Below, one piece after another: positions 62,282-64,000 of a stretch of 64,000 bases of DNA. The DNA is from Martelella radicis (GTDB lineage: Bacteria; Pseudomonadota; Alphaproteobacteria; Rhizobiales; Rhizobiaceae). The position numbers and the translations under genes were made by a program. The stretch lies in assembly GCF_014196625.1 (NCBI RefSeq), contig NZ_JACIDZ010000002.1, positions 1 to 64,000 of the forward strand, read 5' to 3'. The notes under the pieces were generated by a model. The model saw only the letters and a program-made list of their open reading frames with translations, had not been told where the DNA came from and made no database searches. Position 1 is the stretch's first letter. Each line of letters starts with the position of its first letter.

Positions 62282-63100
62282 ATGCCGAACGCTCATGCCG
62301 AAACCCCGGCATCGCTACAAAAGCCGCTGGTGAAGATGGAGCATGTCACCAAGATCTTCTCCAACGGGACCATCGCGCTCAACGACATGTCCCTGACGGT
62401 GCGTCAGGGCGAGTTCGTCAGCCTGCTCGGCCCCTCCGGCTGCGGCAAATCCACCGCGCTCAGGATCATCGCCGCGCTCGGCGATGTCAGCCGCGGCACG
62501 ATCGACTGGCCAAGCTCGCGCATTTCCGCCAAGGGCCGTCCGGAAGGCGATATCAGCTTCGTCTTCCAGGAACCGACGCTGATGCCCTGGGCAACGGTCT
62601 TCGGCAATGTCTACCTTCCGCTGAAACTGCGCGGCCAATCAAAAGCAGGCACGCGCGACCAGATCATGGACGTCTTGAAGACCGTCGGCCTGCAGGATTT
62701 CGCCAATGCCTATCCGCGCGAACTCTCCGGCGGCATGAAGATGCGCGTCTCGATCGCCCGCGCTCTGGTGACCAAGCCGAAGCTTCTCTTGATGGACGAG
62801 CCCTTCGCAGCCCTTGACGAGATCACCCGCCAGCGGCTGAACGACGATGTCCTGCGGCTCTGGCACGAGACGGGGATCACCGTCATCTTCGTCACCCATT
62901 CCGTTTTCGAATCCGCCTATCTCTCCAACCGCATCGTGGTCATGCGCGCGCGCCCCGGCCAGGTCTTCGACGATTTTCCGCTGGATACCAGCCAGGTCCG
63001 CGACGAGGACTACCGCTCCTCCGACGAATATCACCAGGCCTGCGCGAAAGTGTCCCACGCGCTGCAGGGCGCGATCCACGCCGCAGGAGGAGAACACTGA
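62282..63100 (+). CDS. ABC transporter ATP-binding protein (nitrate/taurine type)
   Basis: A 272-residue ATPase. Walker A is GPSGCGKSTALRIIAALG, the Q loop is FVFQEPTLMPWATVFGN, the signature is LSGGMKMRVSIARALV and Walker B is LLLMDEPFAALDEITR. This combination is typical of SsuB/TauB. The ATG at 62282 has AGGA 8 bp upstream; the ATG at 62267 lacks one. The stop overlaps the permease start. Confidence 0.95.
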   Translation: MPNAHAETPASLQKPLVKMEHVTKIFSNGTIALNDMSLTVRQGEFVSLLGPSGCGKSTALRIIAALGDVSRGTIDWPSSRISAKGRPEGDISFVFQEPTLMPWATVFGNVYLPLKLRGQSKAGTRDQIMDVLKTVGLQDFANAYPRELSGGMKMRVSIARALVTKPKLLLMDEPFAALDEITRQRLNDDVLRLWHETGITVIFVTHSVFESAYLSNRIVVMRARPGQVFDDFPLDTSQVRDEDYRSSDEYHQACAKVSHALQGAIHAAGGEH

Positions 63101-63954
63101 TGAGCGACAAGGTGAGCGCCATGCAGCACGACGATGCGGCTTACGCCAAGCCCGGTTTCTGGTCCCGCCATGGCGAGACCATCCTGAAGATCGCGATCCC
63201 GATTGCCGTGCTGGCCTTTCTGGTGTTTGTCTGGCAGGCGATCGTCGTCATCTACCAGACCCCGCATTACATCCTTCCCGGCCCCGCGCTGGTGGTCGAG
63301 GCCTTTTTCGAGGACTGGGGCACGCTTGCCCCGGCGCTGTGGGTGACGACCAAGATCACCTTCATCTCGCTCGGCCTGGCCCTTGTCGGCGGGGTCGGCC
63401 TTGCCGTCATCATGGTCCAGTCGCGCTGGATCGAGACCGCGCTTTACCCGATCACGGTCATCCTTCAGGTGACGCCGATCGTCGCCATCGCGCCGCTGAT
63501 CCTGATCTATACGCCGACAACGCAGGTCGCGCTCCTGATCTGCGCCTTCCTCGTCGCCTTCTTCCCGATCCTCTCCAACATGGCGCAGGGCCTGAAGAGC
63601 GTCGACCATAACCTGTTGAACCTGTTCGAGCTTTACGGCGCCTCGCGCTGGCAGACGCTTGTCCACCTGAAGCTTCCCGCTTCGCTCCCCTATTTCATGA
63701 CCGGGCTTCGGATCGGCGGCGGCCTGGCGCTGATCGCGGCCGTTGTCGCCGAATTCGCCGCGGGCTCGGCCGGCGCCGGCTCCGGCCTTGCCTTCCGCCT
63801 GCTGGAGTCGCAGTACCGGCTCAACATTCCGCGTCTGTTTGCCGCGCTGTTCATGCTCGCCTGTCTCGGCGTGGCGATCTTCGCGCTCACCTCCTTCATT
63901 GCCTGGCTGTTCCTGCACCGCTGGCACGAAAGCAGCCTCAAGAGGGAAAACTGA
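63100..63954 (+). CDS. ABC transporter permease (SsuC/TauC type)
   Basis: A 284-residue inner-membrane protein with about six helices. The EAA-like loop is in LFELYGASRWQTLVHLKLPA, followed by SLPYFMTGLRIGGGLALIAA. It pairs with the upstream ATPase and binding protein; TGATG overlaps join it to both neighbours. Confidence 0.94.
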   Translation: MSDKVSAMQHDDAAYAKPGFWSRHGETILKIAIPIAVLAFLVFVWQAIVVIYQTPHYILPGPALVVEAFFEDWGTLAPALWVTTKITFISLGLALVGGVGLAVIMVQSRWIETALYPITVILQVTPIVAIAPLILIYTPTTQVALLICAFLVAFFPILSNMAQGLKSVDHNLLNLFELYGASRWQTLVHLKLPASLPYFMTGLRIGGGLALIAAVVAEFAAGSAGAGSGLAFRLLESQYRLNIPRLFAALFMLACLGVAIFALTSFIAWLFLHRWHESSLKREN

Positions 63955-64000
63955 TGCCGGGATTCATGACACTGCCGGAAGCGCCGACCTTCGCGCTTCT
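63954..64000 (+). CDS. Start of a further gene of the ABC operon (partial)
   Basis: ATG at 63954 overlaps the permease stop and opens MPGFMTLPEAPTFALL up to the window edge. Translational coupling shows it belongs to the operon. Sixteen residues are too few to name it; an enzyme acting on the imported compound is plausible. Confidence 0.6.
   Translation, partial: MPGFMTLPEAPTFAL

Overview
The window looks like chromosomal DNA of a GC-rich alphaproteobacterium of the order Hyphomicrobiales, close to Rhizobiaceae. The evidence is the set of CtrA, SciP, ChpT and FliJ-like genes, an alphaproteobacterial RpoH, recF away from dnaN, a DUF1134 gene, cyoABCD with a SURF1 gene, and an nrdHIEF operon preceded by NrdR-type boxes. 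The genus cannot be fixed from this sequence alone; several marine or plant-associated rhizobial genera would fit.

Layout. 1-280: the end of an IS21-like element and a tRNA-Gly(CCC). 768-6674: a DUF475/TerC-type membrane protein, a 1167-residue hybrid sensor kinase fused to a sodium/solute-symporter domain, and an aminotransferase. 6725-6842: a palindromic interspersed repeat. 6907-10369: a TetR regulator divergent from an EmrAB-like efflux pair, with a readable promoter and operator. 10392-16766 (minus strand): galK-galT-lacZ-galE, a complete route from beta-galactosides through the Leloir pathway. 16937-28889: a carbohydrate locus with an ABC importer (two permeases, ATPase, binding protein), a GH88 unsaturated uronyl hydrolase, a DUF624 protein, a heparinase II/III-type lyase, an unrecognised F5/8-like protein, a GntR/FadR regulator and a DUF2264 protein. 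All its enzymes lack signal peptides, so it probably degrades imported uronic-acid oligosaccharides in the cytoplasm.

29407-35918: cell-cycle and motility genes (sciP, fliJ-like, ctrA, chpT), a DUF1134 gene and an HlyD/outer-membrane-factor pair without an inner-membrane pump. 35925-40874: an RNA methyltransferase, an RluA-type pseudouridine synthase, rpoH, recF and slyX. 41017-44970: nrdHIEF, with two NrdR-like boxes 31 bp apart far upstream. 45655-50704: cyoABCD and SURF1. 51255-57055: a small membrane protein, pgi, a large acidic single-pass membrane protein and purA.

57274-64000: a DMT transporter, a creatininase-family amidohydrolase, an AT-rich stretch (21% GC over 120 bp) leading into a lone alpha/beta-hydrolase gene that looks acquired, then a LysR regulator divergent from an NMT1-type ABC importer whose operon runs off the window.

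Most of the window is ordinary core genome. The least described parts are the uronide locus with its unknown protein, the AT-rich alpha/beta-hydrolase insert, the possible two-state hairpin and RpoH-type promoter in front of rpoH, and the pump-less HlyD/OMF pair next to chpT and ctrA. I found no CRISPR array, rRNA, prophage or recognisable defence island.
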